DNA of 64,000 nucleotides, taken from positions 60,516,001 to 60,580,000 of the forward strand of contig JAZBRS010000074.1 in the NCBI GenBank assembly GCA_037176725.1, given 5' to 3'. Under the pieces are notes generated by a model that was given only the letters and a program-made list of their open reading frames with translations, did not search any database and was not told the DNA's origin. Position 1 is the first letter of the stretch. Each line of letters starts with the position of its first letter. The stretch is from Posidonia oceanica (taxonomy: Eukaryota; Streptophyta; Magnoliopsida; Alismatales; Posidoniaceae). The position numbers were made by a program, and so were the translations under genes. Of the stretch, positions 1-14,262 are shown piece after piece.

Positions 1-424
1 TGACAAGGCTTGCACATATCATTCTTGACCTCTTCCTGGTCTTGGTAGGGCTCACACCAATCGTTGCTGGTGGTCCGGTCTTGACAAGGCTTGCACATAT
101 CATTCCTGACCTCTTCCTAGTCTTGATAGGGCTTGCACCTATCATACCTAGCAGTCTGGTCTTGATAAGGCTTGCACTTATCATTCCTCACCACTTCTTG
201 GTCTAGGTAGGGCATGCACCATTCATTCCAGGCTGTCTAGTCATGATAAGGCTTGTACTTATCATTCCTGACCTCTTCCTGGTCATGGTAGGGCTTGCAC
301 CAATCATTCCTGGCAGTCCAGTCTTGGTAAGGCTTGCACTTATCATTCCAGAACTCTTCTTGGTCATGTTAGGGCTTGCACCTATCATTCCTGGCGATCC
401 GATCATGATATGGCTTGCAGTTTT

Positions 425-3400
425 CATTCAGACCTCTTCCTAGTCATGGTAGGGTTGCACCTATCATTCCTGGCGGTCCGGTAGTGATAAGGCTTGCACT
501 TATCATTCCTGACCTCACCTTAGTCAATGTTGGGATTGCATCAGTCATTACGGGCGGTCCGGTAGTGATAAGGCTTGCACTTGTAATTCCTGACCTCTTC
601 CAGGTCTTGATAAGGATTGCTCCTACAGTTGCTAGCGGTATGGCCTTGATACGGCTCGCACTTATCATTACTGATCTCTTCCCGGTCTTGAAAAGGCTTG
701 CACTTATCATTCCAGGCCTCTTCCTGGTCTTGAAAGGGCTTGCACCTATCAGTCCAGGCATTCCAGTCTTGATGAGGCTTGCACTTATCATTCCTGAACT
801 CTTCCTAGCCTCTTAATGGTCAAGATAGGGGTTGCAGCTATCATTCTTGGCGGTCCGATCATGATAAGGCTTGCACTTATCATTCCAGACCTCTTCCTGG
901 CCTCTTCCTGGTCTAGATTGGGCATGCACCTATCATTCCTAGTGGTCCGGTCTTGATAAGGCTTGCACTTATCATTCCTGACCGCATCCTGGACTTGGTA
1001 AGGCTTACACCTATCATTCCTAGTGGTCCAGTCTTGATTAGGCTTGCACTTATCATTCCGAACAACTTCCAAGTCTTGATTAGGTTGCACGTATCGTTCC
1101 TGGTGGTCCGGTCTTGATATGGCATGCACTTACCATTCCTGACCTCTTCCTGGTATTGGTAGGGTTTGCACCTTCCATTCCAGGCGGTCCAGTGTTGATA
1201 TGGCTTGTACTTATCAATCCTGACCTCTTCCTGGTCGTGGTTGGGCTTGCACCTATCTTTCCTTGCGGTCCGGTCTTGATATGGCTTGCACTAATCATTC
1301 CTTGCCTCCTCCGGGTCTTGATAGGGCTAGCACCTATCATTCCTGGCGGTCCGGTCCTGATATGGCTTGCACTTATCATTTCTGACCTCTTCCTAGTCAT
1401 GACAGGGCTTGCACCTATCATTCCTGGTGGTCCCGTCTTCATAACGCATGCACTTATCGTTCCAAACCTCTTCCAGGTCTTGATAGGGCTTGCACCTATC
1501 ATTCCCCGCGGTCCGGTCAAGATTAGGCTTGCACTTATCATTCCAGACCAATTCCTGGTCTTGACAGGGCTTGCACCTATCATTCTTGGCGGTCTGGTCA
1601 TGACAAGGCTTGCACATATCATTCTTGACCTGTTCCTGGTCTTGGTAGGGCTCACACCTATCAATGCTGGCGGTCCGGTCATGATGAGGCTTGCACTTAT
1701 CATTCTTGACCATTTCCTAGTCTTGATAGGGCTTGCACGTATCATAGCTGGCGGTCCGGTCTTGATAAGGCTTGCACTTAACATTCTTGACCTCTTCCTG
1801 GTCTTGGTAGGGCATGCACCAATCATTCCTGGTAGTCCAGTCGTGATAAGGCTTGTACTTATCATTCCAGACATCTTCCAGGTCATGGTTGGGCATGCAC
1901 CATTCATTCCTAGCGGTCTAGTCTTGGTAAGGCTTGCACTTATCTTTCCTGAACTCTTCTTGGTCATGTTAGGGCTTGCACCTATCATTCCTGGCGATCC
2001 GATCATGATAAGGCTTGCACTTATCATTCAGACCTCTTCCTGGTCTTGATAGGGTTGAACCTATCATTCCTGGCAGTCCGGTCGTGATAAGGCTTGCACT
2101 TATAATTCCTGACCTCACCCTAGTCATTGTTGGGCTTGCATCTATCATTACGGGTGGTCCAGTAGTGATATGGCTTGCACTTGTAATTCCTGACCTCTTC
2201 CAGGTCTTGATAAGGATTGCTCCTATCGTTCCTGGCGGTCTGGCCTTGAAAAGGCTCGCACGTATCTTTCCTGATCTCTTCCCGGTCTTGAAAAGGCTTG
2301 CACTTATCATTCCAGACCTCTAGTCTTGGAAGGGCTTGCACCTATCAGTCCAGGCGTTCCACTCTTGATGAGGCTTGCACTTATCATTCCTGAACTCTTC
2401 CTAGCCTCTTAATGGTCAAGATAGGGGTTGCACCTATCATTCCTGGCGATCCGGTCTTGATAAGGCTTGCATTTATCATTCCTGACCTCTTCCTGGCCTC
2501 TTCCTGGTCTTGATTGGGCATGCACCTATCATTCCTGTTGGTCCAGTCATGATAAGGCTTGCACTTATCATTCCTGACCGCTTCCTGGACTTGGTAGGGC
2601 TTACACCTATCATTCCTGGTGGTCCGATCTTGATAAGGCTTGCACTTATCATTCCTGACAACGTCCAGGTCTTGATTAGGCGTGCACGTATCGTTCTAGG
2701 CGGTTCGGTCTTGATAAGGCTTGCACTAACCATTCCTGACCTCTTCCTGGTCTTGGTAGGGTTTGCACCTTTCTTTCTTGGCGGTCCGGTGTTGATATGG
2801 CTTGCACTTATCATTCCTGCCCTCTTCCTGGTCCTGGTTGGGCTTGCACCTATCATTCCTGGCGGTTCGGTCTTGATGTGGCTTGCACTTCTCATTCCTT
2901 GCCTCCTCCAGGTCTTGATTGTGCTAGCACCTATCATTCCAGGCGGTCCGGTCCTGATATATCTTGCACGTATCATTTCTGACCTCTTCCTAGTCATGAC
3001 AGGGCTTGCATCTATCATTCCTGGCGATCCAGTCTTCATAACGCATGCACTTAACGTTCCGGACCTCTTCCTGGTCGTGATAGGGCTAGCACCTATCATT
3101 CCTCGTGGTCCGGTCTTGATTAGGCATGCACTTATCATTCCAGACCAATTCCTGGTCTTGACAGGGCTTGCACCTATCATTCTCGATGGTTTGGTCTTGA
3201 CATGGCATGCACATATAATTCTTGACCTCTTCCTGGTCTTGGTAGGGCTCACACCAATCGTTGCTGGTGGTCCGATCTTGACAAGGCTTGCACATATCAT
3301 TCCTGACCTCTTCCTAGTCATGATAGGGCATGCACCTATCATACCTAGCGGTCTGGTCTTGATTAGGCTTGCACTTATCATTCCTGGCCACTTCTTGGTG

Positions 3401-6400
3401 TAGGTAGGGCATGCACCATTCATTCCTGGCGGTCCGGTCGTGATAAGGCTTGTACTTATCGTTCCTGACCTCTTCCAGGTCATGGTTGGGCATGCACCAA
3501 TCATTCCTGGCGGTCCTGTCTTGGTAAAGCTTGCACTTATCATTCCTGAACTCTTCTTGGTCATGTTAGGGCTTGCACCTATCATTCCTGGCGATCCGAT
3601 CATGATAAGGCTTGCAATTATCATTCAGACCTCTTCCTTGTTTTGGTAGGGTTGCACCTATCATTCCTGGCGGTCCGGTCGTGATAAGGCTTGCACTTAT
3701 CATTCCTAACCTCTCCCTGGTCATGGTCGGGCTTACACCAATCATTCCTTGCAGTCCGATCATGATAAGGCTTGCACTTATCATTCCTGACCTCTTCCTG
3801 GTCTTGATTAGGCTTGCACGTATCGTTCCTGGTGGTCCGGTCTTGATAAGGCTGGCACTTATCATTCCTAACTTCTTCCTGGTCTTGATAGGGCTTGCAC
3901 CATTCATTCCTGGCGGTCCGGTCTTGATAAGGCTTGCACTTAACATTCTTGACCTCCTCTTGGTCTTGGTAGGGCTTACACCTCACAGTCCTGGCACTCT
4001 GGTCTTGATAAGGCTTGCACTTATCATTTTTGACCTCTTCCTGGTCTGGATAGGGCTTGCACCTATCATTCCCGGCGGTCCTGTCTTGATAAGGCTTGCA
4101 CTTATCATTCATGACCTCTTCCTGGTCATGAGAAGACTAGCACCCCTCATTCCTGGCGGTCCGGTCTTGATAAGGTTTGCACTAATCAGTCCAGACCTCG
4201 TCCTGGCCTCTTCCAGGTCGTGATTGGGCTTGCACCTATCATTCCTGGTGGTCTGGTCTTGATATGGCTTACCTTTATCATTCCTAACCTCTTCCTGGTC
4301 TTGATAAGGCATTCACATATCAATCCTGACCTCTTCCGAGTCATGATCAGGCTGGCACCTCTCATTCTTGGTGGTCCGGTCTTGATAAGGCTTGCACTTA
4401 TCATTCCTAACCTCTTCCTGGTCTTGGTAGGGCTTGCACCATTCATTCCAGGCGGTCCGGTCATGACAAGGCTTGCACTTAACATTCCTGACCTCTTCCT
4501 AGTCTTGGTAGGGCTTGCACCTCACAGTCCTAGCACTCTGCTCTTGATAAGGCTTGCACTTATCATTTCTGACCTCTTCCTGGTCTTGATAGGGCTTGCA
4601 CCTATCATTCCAGGTGGTCCTGTCATGATATGGCTTGCACTTATCATTCTTGACCTCTACCTGGTCTTGATAGGACTAGCACCCCTCATTCCTGGCGGTC
4701 CGGTCTTGATAAGACATGCACTTATCATTGCAGACCTCGTCCTGGCCTCTTCCTGGTCATGAATGGGCTTGCACCTATCAATGCTGGTGGTCTGGTCTTG
4801 ATAAGGCATGCCCTTATCATTCCTGACCTCTTCTGGGTCTTGGTAGGGCTTTCACCTATCATTCTTGGCAGTCCGGTCTTGATAAGGCATTCACATATCG
4901 TTCCTGACCTCTTCCTAGTCATGATAGGGCTAGCACCTCTCATTCCTGGCGGTCCGGTCATGATACGGCTTGCACTTATCATTCCTGACCTCTTCCCGGT
5001 CATGGTAGGGCGCGCACCAATCCTTCCCGGCGGACCGGTCTAGATATGGCTTGCTCTTATCATTCCCCGCCTCCTCGGGTCTTGATAGGGCTTGCACCTA
5101 TCATTCCAGCCGGTCCGGTCTTGATAAGGCTCGTACTTATCATTCCTGACCTCTTCCACGTCATGATAGGGCTTGCACCTATCATTCCTAGCGGTCCGGT
5201 CTTGATAGGGCTAGCACTTATCTTTCCTGACCTCTTGCTGGTCTTGGTAGGGCTCACACCTATCATTGCTGGCGGTTCGGTCTTGACAAGGCTTGCACAT
5301 ATCATTCCTGACCTCTTCCTAGTCATGATAGGGCTTGCACCTATCATACCTAGCGGTCCGGTCTTGATAAGGCTTGCACTTATCATTCCTGACCACTTCC
5401 GGGTCTTGGTAGGGCATGCACCATTCATTCCTGGCAGTCCAGTCATGGTAAGGCTTGCACTTATCATTCCTGACCACTTCTTGGTCTTGGTAGGGCATGC
5501 ACCAATCAATCCTGGTGGTCCAGTCTTGGTAGGGATTGCACTTATCATTCCTGTACTCTTCCTGGTCAAGATTGGGCTTGCACCTATCATTCTTGGCGAT
5601 CCGATCATGATAAGGCTTGCACTTATCATTCAGACCTCTTCCTTGTCTTGGTAGGGTTGCACCTATAATTCTTGGCGGTCCGGTAGTGATAAGGCTTGCA
5701 CTTTTAATTCCTGACCACTTCCAGGTCTTGATAAGGATTGCTCCTATCGTTCCTGGCGGTCTGGCCTTGATAAGGATCGCACTTATCATTCCTGATCTCT
5801 TCCCGATCTTGAAAAGGCTTGCACTTATCATTCCTGGCCTCTTCCGGGTCATGAAAGGGCTTGCACCTATCAGTCCAAGAATTCCGACCTTGATGAGGCT
5901 AGCACTTATCCTTCCTAAACTCATCCTAGTCTCTTATTGGTCAAGATTGGGGTTGCACCTATCATTCCTGGCGGTCCGGTCATGATAAGGCTTGCACTTA
6001 TCATTCCTGACCTCTTCCTGGTCTGGATTGGGCATGCACCTATCATTCCTGGTGGTTCGGTCTTGATAAGGCTTGCACTTATCAATCCTAACCGCTTGCA
6101 GGACTAGGTAGGGCTTACACCTATCATTCCTGGTGGTCCGGTCTTGATAAGGCTTGCACTTATCAGTCCTGACAACTTCTAGGTCTTGATTAGGCATGCA
6201 CGTATCGTTCCTGGAGGTCCGGTCTTGATAAGGCTTGCACTTACCATTCCTGACCTCTTCCTAGTCTTGGTAGGGTTTGCACCTTTCATTCCAGGCGGTC
6301 CGGTGTTGATATGGCTTGCACTTATCATTCCTGACCACTTCCTAGTCATGGTTGGGCTTGCACCTATCATTCCTGGCGGTCCGGTCTTGATGTGGCTTGC

Positions 6401-9400
6401 ACTTATCATTCCTGGCCTCCTCCAGGTCTTGATTGGGCTAGCACCTATCATTCCAGGCGGTCCGGTGCTGATATATCTTGCACGTATCATTTCTGACATC
6501 TTCCAAGTCAGGACAGGGCTTGCACCTATCATTCCTGGCGGTCCCATCTTCATAGCGCATGCACTTATCGTTCCTGACCTCTTCCTGGTCTTGATAGGGC
6601 TTGCACCTATCATTCCTCGCGGTCCGGTCTTGATTAGGCATGCACTTATCATTCCAGACCAATTCCTGGTCTTGACAGGGCTTGCACCTGTCATTCTCGG
6701 CGGTCTGGTCTTGACAAGGCTTGCACATATCATTCTTGACCTCTTCCTGGTCTTGGTAGGGCTCACACCAATCGTTGCTGGTGGTCCGGTCTTGACAAGG
6801 CTTGTACATATCATTCCTGACCTCTTCCTAGTCATGATAGGGCTTGCACCTATCATACCTAGCAGTCTGGTCTTGATAAGACTTGCAATTATCATTCCTC
6901 ACCACTTCTTGGTCTAGGTAGGGCATGCACCATTCATTCCTGGCGGTCCAGTCTTGATAAGGCTTGTACTTATCATTCCTGACCTCTTCTTGGTCATGGT
7001 AGGGCATGCACCAGTCATTCCTGGTAGTCCAGTCTTGGTAAGGCTTGCACTTATCATTCCAGAACTCTTCTTGGTCATGTAAGGGCTTGCACCTATCATT
7101 CCTGGCGATCCAATAATGATAAGGCTTGCACTTATCATTCAGACCTCTTCCTGGTCTTGGTAGGGTTGCACCTATCATTCCTGGCGGTCCGGTAGTGATA
7201 AGGCTTGCACTTATCATTCCTGACCTCACCCTAGTCAATGTTGGGCTTGCATCTATCATTACGGGCGGTCCGGTAGTGTTAAGGCTTGCACTTGTAATTC
7301 CTGACATCTTCCAGGTCTTGATAAGGATTGCTCCTATCGTTCCTAGCGGTCAGGCCTTGATAAGGCTCGCACTTATCATTCCTGATCTCTTCCCGGTCTT
7401 GGAAAGGCTTGCACTTTTCATTCCAGGCCTTATCCTAGTCTTGAAAGGGCTTGCACCTATCAGTCCAGGTGTTCCAGTCTTGATGAGGCTCGCACTTATC
7501 ATTCCTGAACTCTTCCTAGCCTCTTAATGGTCATGATAGGGGTTGCACCTATCATTCCTTGCGGTCCGGTCATGATAAGGCTTGCACTTATCATTCCTGA
7601 CCTCTTCCTGGTCTCTTCCCGGTCTAGATTGGGCATGCACCAATCATTCTTGGTGGTCCGATCTTGATAAGGCTTGCACAAATCATTCCTGACCGCTTCC
7701 AGGACTTGGTAGGGCTTACACCTATCATTCCTGGTGGTCCGGTCTTGATAAGGCTTGCACTTATCATTCCTAACAACTTCCAGGTCTTGATTAGGCGTGC
7801 ACGTATCATTCTGGGCGGTCCGGTCTTGACAGGGCATGCACTTACCATTCCTAACCTCTTACGGGTCTTGGTAGGGTTTGCACCTTCCATTCCAAGTTGT
7901 CCGGTGTTGATATGGCTTGCAGTTATCATTCCTGACCTTTTCCTGGTCATGGTTGGGCTTGCACCTATCATTCCTAGCGGTCTAGTCTTGATATGGCTTG
8001 CACTAATCATTCCTAGCCTCCTCCGGGTCTTGATAGGGCTAGCACCTATCATTCCTGGCGGTCAGGTCATGATGAGGCTTGCACTTATCAATCCTGAACT
8101 CTTCCTAGCCTCTTAATGGTCAAGATAGGGGTTGCAACTATCATTCCTAGCGGTTCGGTCATGAAATGGCTTGCACTTATCATTCCTGACCTCTTCCTGG
8201 CCTCTTCCTGGTCTAGATTGGGTATGCACCAGTCATTCCTGGTGGTCCGGTCATGATAAGGCTTGCACTTATCATTCCGGACCGCTTCCAGGACTCGGTA
8301 GGGCTTACACCTATCATTCCTAGTGCTCCGGTCTTGGTAAGGCTTGCACTTATCATTCCTAACAACTTCCAGGTCTTGATTAGGCGTGCACGTATCGTTC
8401 CTGGCGGTCCGGTCTTGATAAGGCTTGCACATACAATTCCTGACCTCTTCCAGGTCTTGGTAGTGTTTGCACCTTCCATTCCAGGCGGTCCGGTGTTGAT
8501 ATGGCTTGCACTTATCATTCCTGACCTCTTCCGGGTCATGGTTGGGCTTGCACCAATCATTCCTGGTGGTCCGGTCTTGATATGGCTTCCACTAATCTTT
8601 CCTTGCCTCCTCCGGGTCTTGATAGGGCTAGCACCTATCAATCCTGGCGGTCCGGTACTGATATGACTTGCACTTATCATTTCTGACCTCTTCCTAGTCA
8701 TGAGAGGGCTTGCACCAATCATTCCTGGTGGTCCCGTCTTCATAACGCATGCACCTATCGTTCCTGACCTCTTCCTGGTCTTGATAGGGCTTGCACCTAT
8801 CATTCCTCGCGGTTCGGTCTTGATTAGGCTTGCACTTATCATTCCCGACCAATTCATGGTCTTGACAGGGCATGCACCTATCATTCTTGGCAGTCTGGTC
8901 TTGACAAGGCTTGCACATATCATTCTTGACCTGTTCATGGTCTTGGTTGGGCTCACAACTATCAATGCTGGCGGCCCGGTCAAGATGAGGCATGCACTTA
9001 TCATTCCCGACCTTTTCCAAGTCTTGATAGGGCTTGCACGTATCATAGCTGGCGGTTCGGTCTTGATAAGGCTTGCACTTCACATTCTTGACCTCTTCCT
9101 GGTCTTGGTAGGGCTTGCACCAATCATTCCTAGCGGTCCAGTCGTGATAAGGCTTGTACTTATCATTCCTGACCTCTTCCAGGTCATGGTAGGGCATGCA
9201 CCAATCAGTCCTAGCGGTCCAGTCTTGGTAAGGCTTGCACTTATCATTCCTGAACTCTTCTTGGTCTTGTTAGGGCTTGCACCTATCATTCCTGGCGATC
9301 CGATCAAGATAAGGCTTGCACTTATCATTCAGACCTCTTCCTGGTCATGGTAGGGTTGCACCTATCATTCCTGGCTGTCCGGTCGTGGTAAGGCTTGCAC

Positions 9401-12400
9401 TTGTCATTCCTAACCTCACCCTAGTCATTGTTGGGCTTGCATCTATCATTACGGGCGGTCCGGTAGTGATAAGGCATGCACTAGTAATTCCTGACCGCTT
9501 CCAAGTCTTGATAAGGATTGCTCCTGTCGTTCCAGGCTGTCTGGCCATGATAAGGCTCGCACTTATCATCCCAGATCTCTTCCCGGTCTTGAAATGGCTT
9601 GCACTTATCATTCCAGACCTCTTCCTAGTCATGAAAGGGCTTGCACCAAGCAGTCCAGGCGTTCATGTCTTGTTGAGGCTTGCACTTATCATTCCTGAAC
9701 TCTTCCTAGCCTCTTAATGGTCAAGATAGGGGTTGCACCTATCATTTTTGGTGGTCTGGTCATGATAAGGCTTGCACTTATCATTCTTGACCTCTTCCTG
9801 GCCTCTTCCTGGTCTTGATTGGGCATGCACCTATCATTCCTGGTGGTCCGGTCTTGATAAGGCTTGCACTTATCATTCCTGACCGCTTCCAGGACTTGGT
9901 AGGGCTTACACCTATCATTCCTGGTGGTCCGGTCATGATAAGGCTTGCACTTATCATTCCTAACAACTTCGAGGTCTTGATTAGGCGTGCACGTATCGTT
10001 CCTGGCGATCCGGTCTTGATAAGGCTTGCACTTACCATTCCTGACCTCTTCCTGGTCTTGGTAGGGTTTGCACCTTTCATTCCAGGCGGTCCGGTGTTGA
10101 TATGGCTTGCACTTATCATTCCTGACCTCTTCTTGGTCAAGGTCAGGCTTGCACCTATCATTCCTGGCGGTCCAGTCTTGGTATGGCTTGCACTTATCAT
10201 TCCTAAACTCTTCTTGGTCATGTAAGGGCTTGCACCTATCATTCCTGGCGATCCAATAATGAAAAGGCTTGCACTTATCATTCAAACCTCTTCCTGCTCT
10301 TGGTTGGGTTGCACCTATCATTCCTGGCGGTCCGGTAGTGATAAGGCTTGCACTTATCATTCCTGACCTCACCCTAGTCAATGTTGGGCTTGCATCTATC
10401 ATTACGGGCGGTCCGGTAGTGATAAGGCTTGCACTTGTAATTCCTGACATCTTCCAGGTCTTGATAAGGATTGCTCCTATCGTTCCTATCGGTCAGGCCT
10501 TGATAAGGCTCACACTTATCATTCCTGATCTCTTCCTGGTCTTGAAAAGGCTTGCACTTATCATTCCAGGCCTTATCCTGGTCTTGAAAGGGCTTGCACC
10601 TATCAGTCCAGGCGTTCCAGTCTTGATGAGGCTTGCACATATCATTCCGGGCGATCCGATCATGATAAGGCTTGCACCTATCATTCCTGGCGATCCGATT
10701 ATGATAAGGCTTGCACTTATCATTCAGACCTCTTCCTGGTCTTGGTAGGGTTGCACCTATCATTCCTGGCGGTCCGGTAGTGATAAGGCTTGCACTTATC
10801 ATTCCTGACCTCACCCTAGTCAATGTTGGGCTTGCATCTATCATTACGGGTGGTATGGTTGTGATAAGGCTTGCACTTGTAATTCCTGACCTCTTCCAGG
10901 TCTTGATAAGGATAGCTCCTATCGTTCCTGGTGGTATGGCCTTGATAAGGCTCGCACTTATCAGTACTGATCTCTTCCCGGTCTTGAAAAGGCTTGCACT
11001 TATCATTCCAAGCCTTATCCAGGTCTTGAAAGGGCTTGCACCTATCAGTCCAGGCGTTCCAGTCTTGATGAGGCTTGCACTTATCATTCCTGAACTCTTC
11101 CTAGCCTCTTAATGGTCAAGATTGGGGTTGCACCTATCATTCCTGGCAGTCCGATCATGAAAAGGCTTGCACTTATCATTCCTGACCTCTTCCTGGCCTC
11201 TTCCTGGTCTAGATTGGGCATGCAACTATCATTCCTGGTGGTCCGGTCTTGATATGTCTTGCACTTATCATTCCTGACCGCATCCAGGACTTGGTAAGGC
11301 TAACACCTATCATTCCTAGTAGTCCGGTCTTGATAAGGCTTGCACTTATCATTCCTAACAACTCCCAGGTCTTGATTAGGCGTGCATGTATCATTCCTGG
11401 CGGTCCGGTCTTGATAAGGCATGCACTTACCATTCCTAACCTCTTCTTGGTCTTGGTAGGGTTTGCACCTTCCATTCCAAGCGGTCCGGTGTTGATATGG
11501 CTTGCACTTATCATTCCTAACCTCGTCCTGGTCATGGTTGGGCTTGCACCTATCATTCCTGGCGGTCTGGTCATGATATGGCTTGCACTTATCATTCCTG
11601 GCCTCTTCCTGGTCTAGATTGGGCATGCACCTATCATTCCTGGTGGTCCGGTCATGATAAGGCTTGCACTTATCATTCCTGACCGCTTCCACTACTTGGT
11701 AGGGCTAACACCTATCATTCTTGGTGCTCCGGTCTTGATAAGGCTTGCACTTATCATTCCTAACAACTTCTAGGTCTTGATTAGGCGTGCACGTATCGTT
11801 CCTGGCGGTCCGGTCTTGATAAGGCTTGCACTTACCATTCCTGACCTCTTCCAGGTCTTGGTAGGGTTTGCACCTTCCATTCCTGGTGGTCCGGTGTTGA
11901 TATGGCTTGCACTTATCATTCCTGACCTATTCCTGGTCTTGGTTGGACTTGCACCTATCATTCCAGGCGGTCCGGTCTTGATATGGCTTCCACTAATCAT
12001 TCCTTGCCTCCTCCGGGTCTTGATAGGGCTAGCACCTATCAATCCTGGCGGTCCGGTCCTGATATGGCTTGCACTTATCATTTCTGACCTCTTCCTTGTC
12101 ATGAGAGGGCTTGCACCAATCATTCCTGGTGGTCCTGTCTTCATAATGCATGCACCTATCGTTCCTGACCTCTTCCTGGTCTTGATAGGGCTTGCACCTA
12201 TCATTCCTCGCGGTCCGGTCTTGATTAGGCTTGCACTTATCATTCCAGACCAATTCATGGTCTTGACAGGGCTTGCACCTATCATTCTTGGCAGTCTGGT
12301 CTTGACAAGGCTTGCACATATCATTCTTGACCTGTTCATGGTCTTGGTCAGGCTCACACCTATCAATGCTGGCGGTCCGGTCTTGATAAGGCTTGCACTT

Positions 12401-13120
12401 ATCATTCCCGACCTTTTCCAAGTCTTGATAGGGCTTGCACGTATCATTGCTGGCGGTTCGGTCTTGATAAGGCTTGCACTTTACATTCTTGACCTCCTCC
12501 AGGTCTTGGTAGGGCTTGCACCAATCATTCCTGGCGGTCCAGTCGTGATAAGGCTTGTACTTATCATTCCAGACCTCTTCCAGTTCATGGTAGGGCATGC
12601 ACCAATCAGTCCTAGCGGTCCAGTCTTGGTAAGGCTTGCACTTATCATTCCTGAACTCTTCTGGGTCTTGTTAGGGCTTGCACCTATCATTCCTGGCGAT
12701 CCGATCATGATAAGGCTTGCACTTATCATTTAGACCTCTTCCTGGTCTTGGTAGGGTTGCACCTATCATTCCTGGCGGTCCGGTCGTGATAAGGATTGCA
12801 CTTGTCATTCCTGACCTCCCCCTAGTCATTGTTGGGCTTGCATCTATCATTACGGGCGGTCCGGTAGTGATAAGGCTTGCACTAGTAATTCCTGACCGCT
12901 TCCGAGTCTTGATAAGGATTGCTCCTATCGTTCCTGGCGGTCTGGCCTTGATAAGGCTCGCACTTATCATTCCTGATCTCTTTCCGGTCTTGAAAAGGCT
13001 TGCACTTATCATTCTAGACCTCTTCCTGGTCTTGAAAGGGCTTGCACCTATCAGTCCAGGCGTTCCAGTCTCGATGAGGCTTGCACTTATCATTCCTGAA
13101 CTCTTCCTAGCCTCTTAATG
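425..13120. repeat. Higher-order repeat organisation of the left satellite block
   Basis: A distinctive variant dimer (CATTCAGACCTC followed by GGTAGGGTTGCACC, two bases shorter than the norm) recurs near 425, 2026, 3618, 5628, 7133, 9327, 10279, 10721 and 12724. The spacings are about 1.6, 1.6, 2.0, 1.5, 2.2, 0.95, 0.44 and 2.0 kb. Most copies are followed after about 370 bp by a second marker (CTAGCCTCTTAATGGTCAAG, near 800, 2395, 7510, 8105, 9705, 11100 and 13110). These are higher-order repeats of about 20-27 dimers, with several shortened copies around 10.2-10.8 kb. Marker positions were read by eye. Confidence 0.8.
8330..10170. repeat. 3.4-kb-spaced duplicated satellite segment, copy 1
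   Basis: This stretch matches 11730-13570 at a constant offset of about 3401 bp, including shared rare variants such as CATAACGCATGCACC or its close relative near 8745 and 12145, and the CTCTTAATGG marker at 9712 and 13113. A constant offset over nearly 2 kb points to one amplification of a two-repeat block rather than independent monomer drift. Exact ends were not determined. Confidence 0.6.
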
Positions 13121-13570
13121 GTCAAGATAGGGGTTGCACCTATCATTCCTGGTGGTCTGGTCATGATAAGGCTTGCACTTATCATTCTTGACCTCTTCCT
13201 GGCCGCTTCCTGGTCTTGATTGGGCATGCACCTATCATTCCTAGTGGTCCGGTCTTGATAAGGCTTGCACTTATCATTCCTGACCGCTTCCAGGACTTGG
13301 TAGGGCTTACACCTATCATTCCTGGTGCTCCGGTCATGATAAGGCTTGCACTTATCATTCCTAACAACTTCTAGGTCTTGATTAGGCGTGCACGTATCGT
13401 TCCTGGCGGTCCGATCCTGATAAGGCTTGCACTTACCATTCCTGACCTCTTCCTGGTCTTGGTAGGGTTTGCACCTTTCATTCCAGGCGGTCCAGTGTTG
13501 ATTTGGCATGCACTTATCATTCCTGACCACTTCCTGGTCATGGTCAGGCTTGCACCTATCTTTGCTGGCG
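11730..13570. repeat. 3.4-kb-spaced duplicated satellite segment, copy 2
   Basis: This is the partner of 8330-10170. The retrotransposon entered at the right end of this copy; the equivalent uninterrupted site in copy 1 is near 10180. Ends are approximate. Confidence 0.6.
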
Positions 13571-13581
13571 GTCCAGTCTTG

Positions 13582-13586
13582 GTAAG
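13582..13586. repeat. Target site duplication GTAAG, left copy
   Basis: GTAAG immediately precedes the TG of the 5' LTR and is repeated directly after the CA of the 3' LTR (38567-38571). Five bases is the usual duplication made by Ty3/gypsy integrases. Joining the two flanks over one GTAAG recreates a normal satellite dimer. Confidence 0.95.
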
Positions 13587-14262
13587 TGTTGACACCCCAT
13601 TTCGACAAGGCTGAATCGGCAGGTCTCTCGGGCGGCTATGAAAAAAAACCCAAAATTACACTTCTCCCCCCTCACCCTTCCTTTCAAATCAAAACCCCAC
13701 CTCAAACCACAAAACCAAACCTAGAACCACACTCATTTTCTAACCCAAAAAACCACCCCAAAACCCTCTCAAAACCTTGCCCTAAAACCATCCAAACCTA
13801 GGTCCAAACCAAACCCTAACTCTCCTCTTTACCCTTCAAAACAAGCCAAACTTGACCTAAGCCTTTATCCCTCTTCCCAAGCTCAAAACCTGACCAAAAT
13901 CCATAGGAAAATCCACCAACACCCACTTAACAAACCCACCCAAGAACTTAGAAATTCTCAAACCAAGACTATTCCCAAAAACCCTAGAAAACCTAGGTAA
14001 AACTCCCCTTTTTCTATACCTTAAAACCCCTCCAAAACCTCCTTGGAATTAAACCAAAACTTCAGACCCAGTACTCCAAGCCCTAGCCTACCCACTCACC
14101 AATTTTCATCCCATTCCAAGACCTTTAAGACCTCCATTCACCCAAATTATCCTTTTCTCTCTCCGGGATTATCATTTTCTCTCTCCTCTCTCTCTCCTGA
14201 TTATCATCTCTCTTTTCATCACCCTCTTGCTCTTTTTCTTGCTTGGCTGTGGGCCCCCTTTG

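Larger units (their letters stand above)
1..13586. repeat. 81-bp satellite array, left block
   Basis: The whole stretch is a tandem repeat. The period is 81 bp, made of a half-unit of about 42 bp (core GATAAGGCTTGCACTTATC, then CATTCCTGACCTCTTCC) and one of about 39 bp (core TAGGGCTTGCACCTATC, then CATTCCTGGCGGTCC). Copies differ by scattered substitutions and a few small indels. Because 81 is a multiple of three and the consensus has no stop in several frames, long open frames appear on both strands; they are by-products. The array starts before base 1 and continues unchanged after the retrotransposon, so it is one array with the right block. No gene, RNA gene or unrelated insertion is seen inside it. 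Confidence 0.97.

Noticed and set aside
2476..3624. 382-codon open frame on the minus strand of the satellite (and many like it on both strands)
   Set aside because: Explained by an 81-bp period without stops in several frames. Neighbouring copies carry stops and frameshifts, several frames are open at once, and there is no promoter or non-repeat flank.
13636..14060. CCCTAAA/AAACCCTA-like motifs suggesting telomeric repeats
   Set aside because: Scattered and not in a regular 7-bp tandem; they belong to the C/A-rich start of the LTR and recur at the same place in the 3' LTR.
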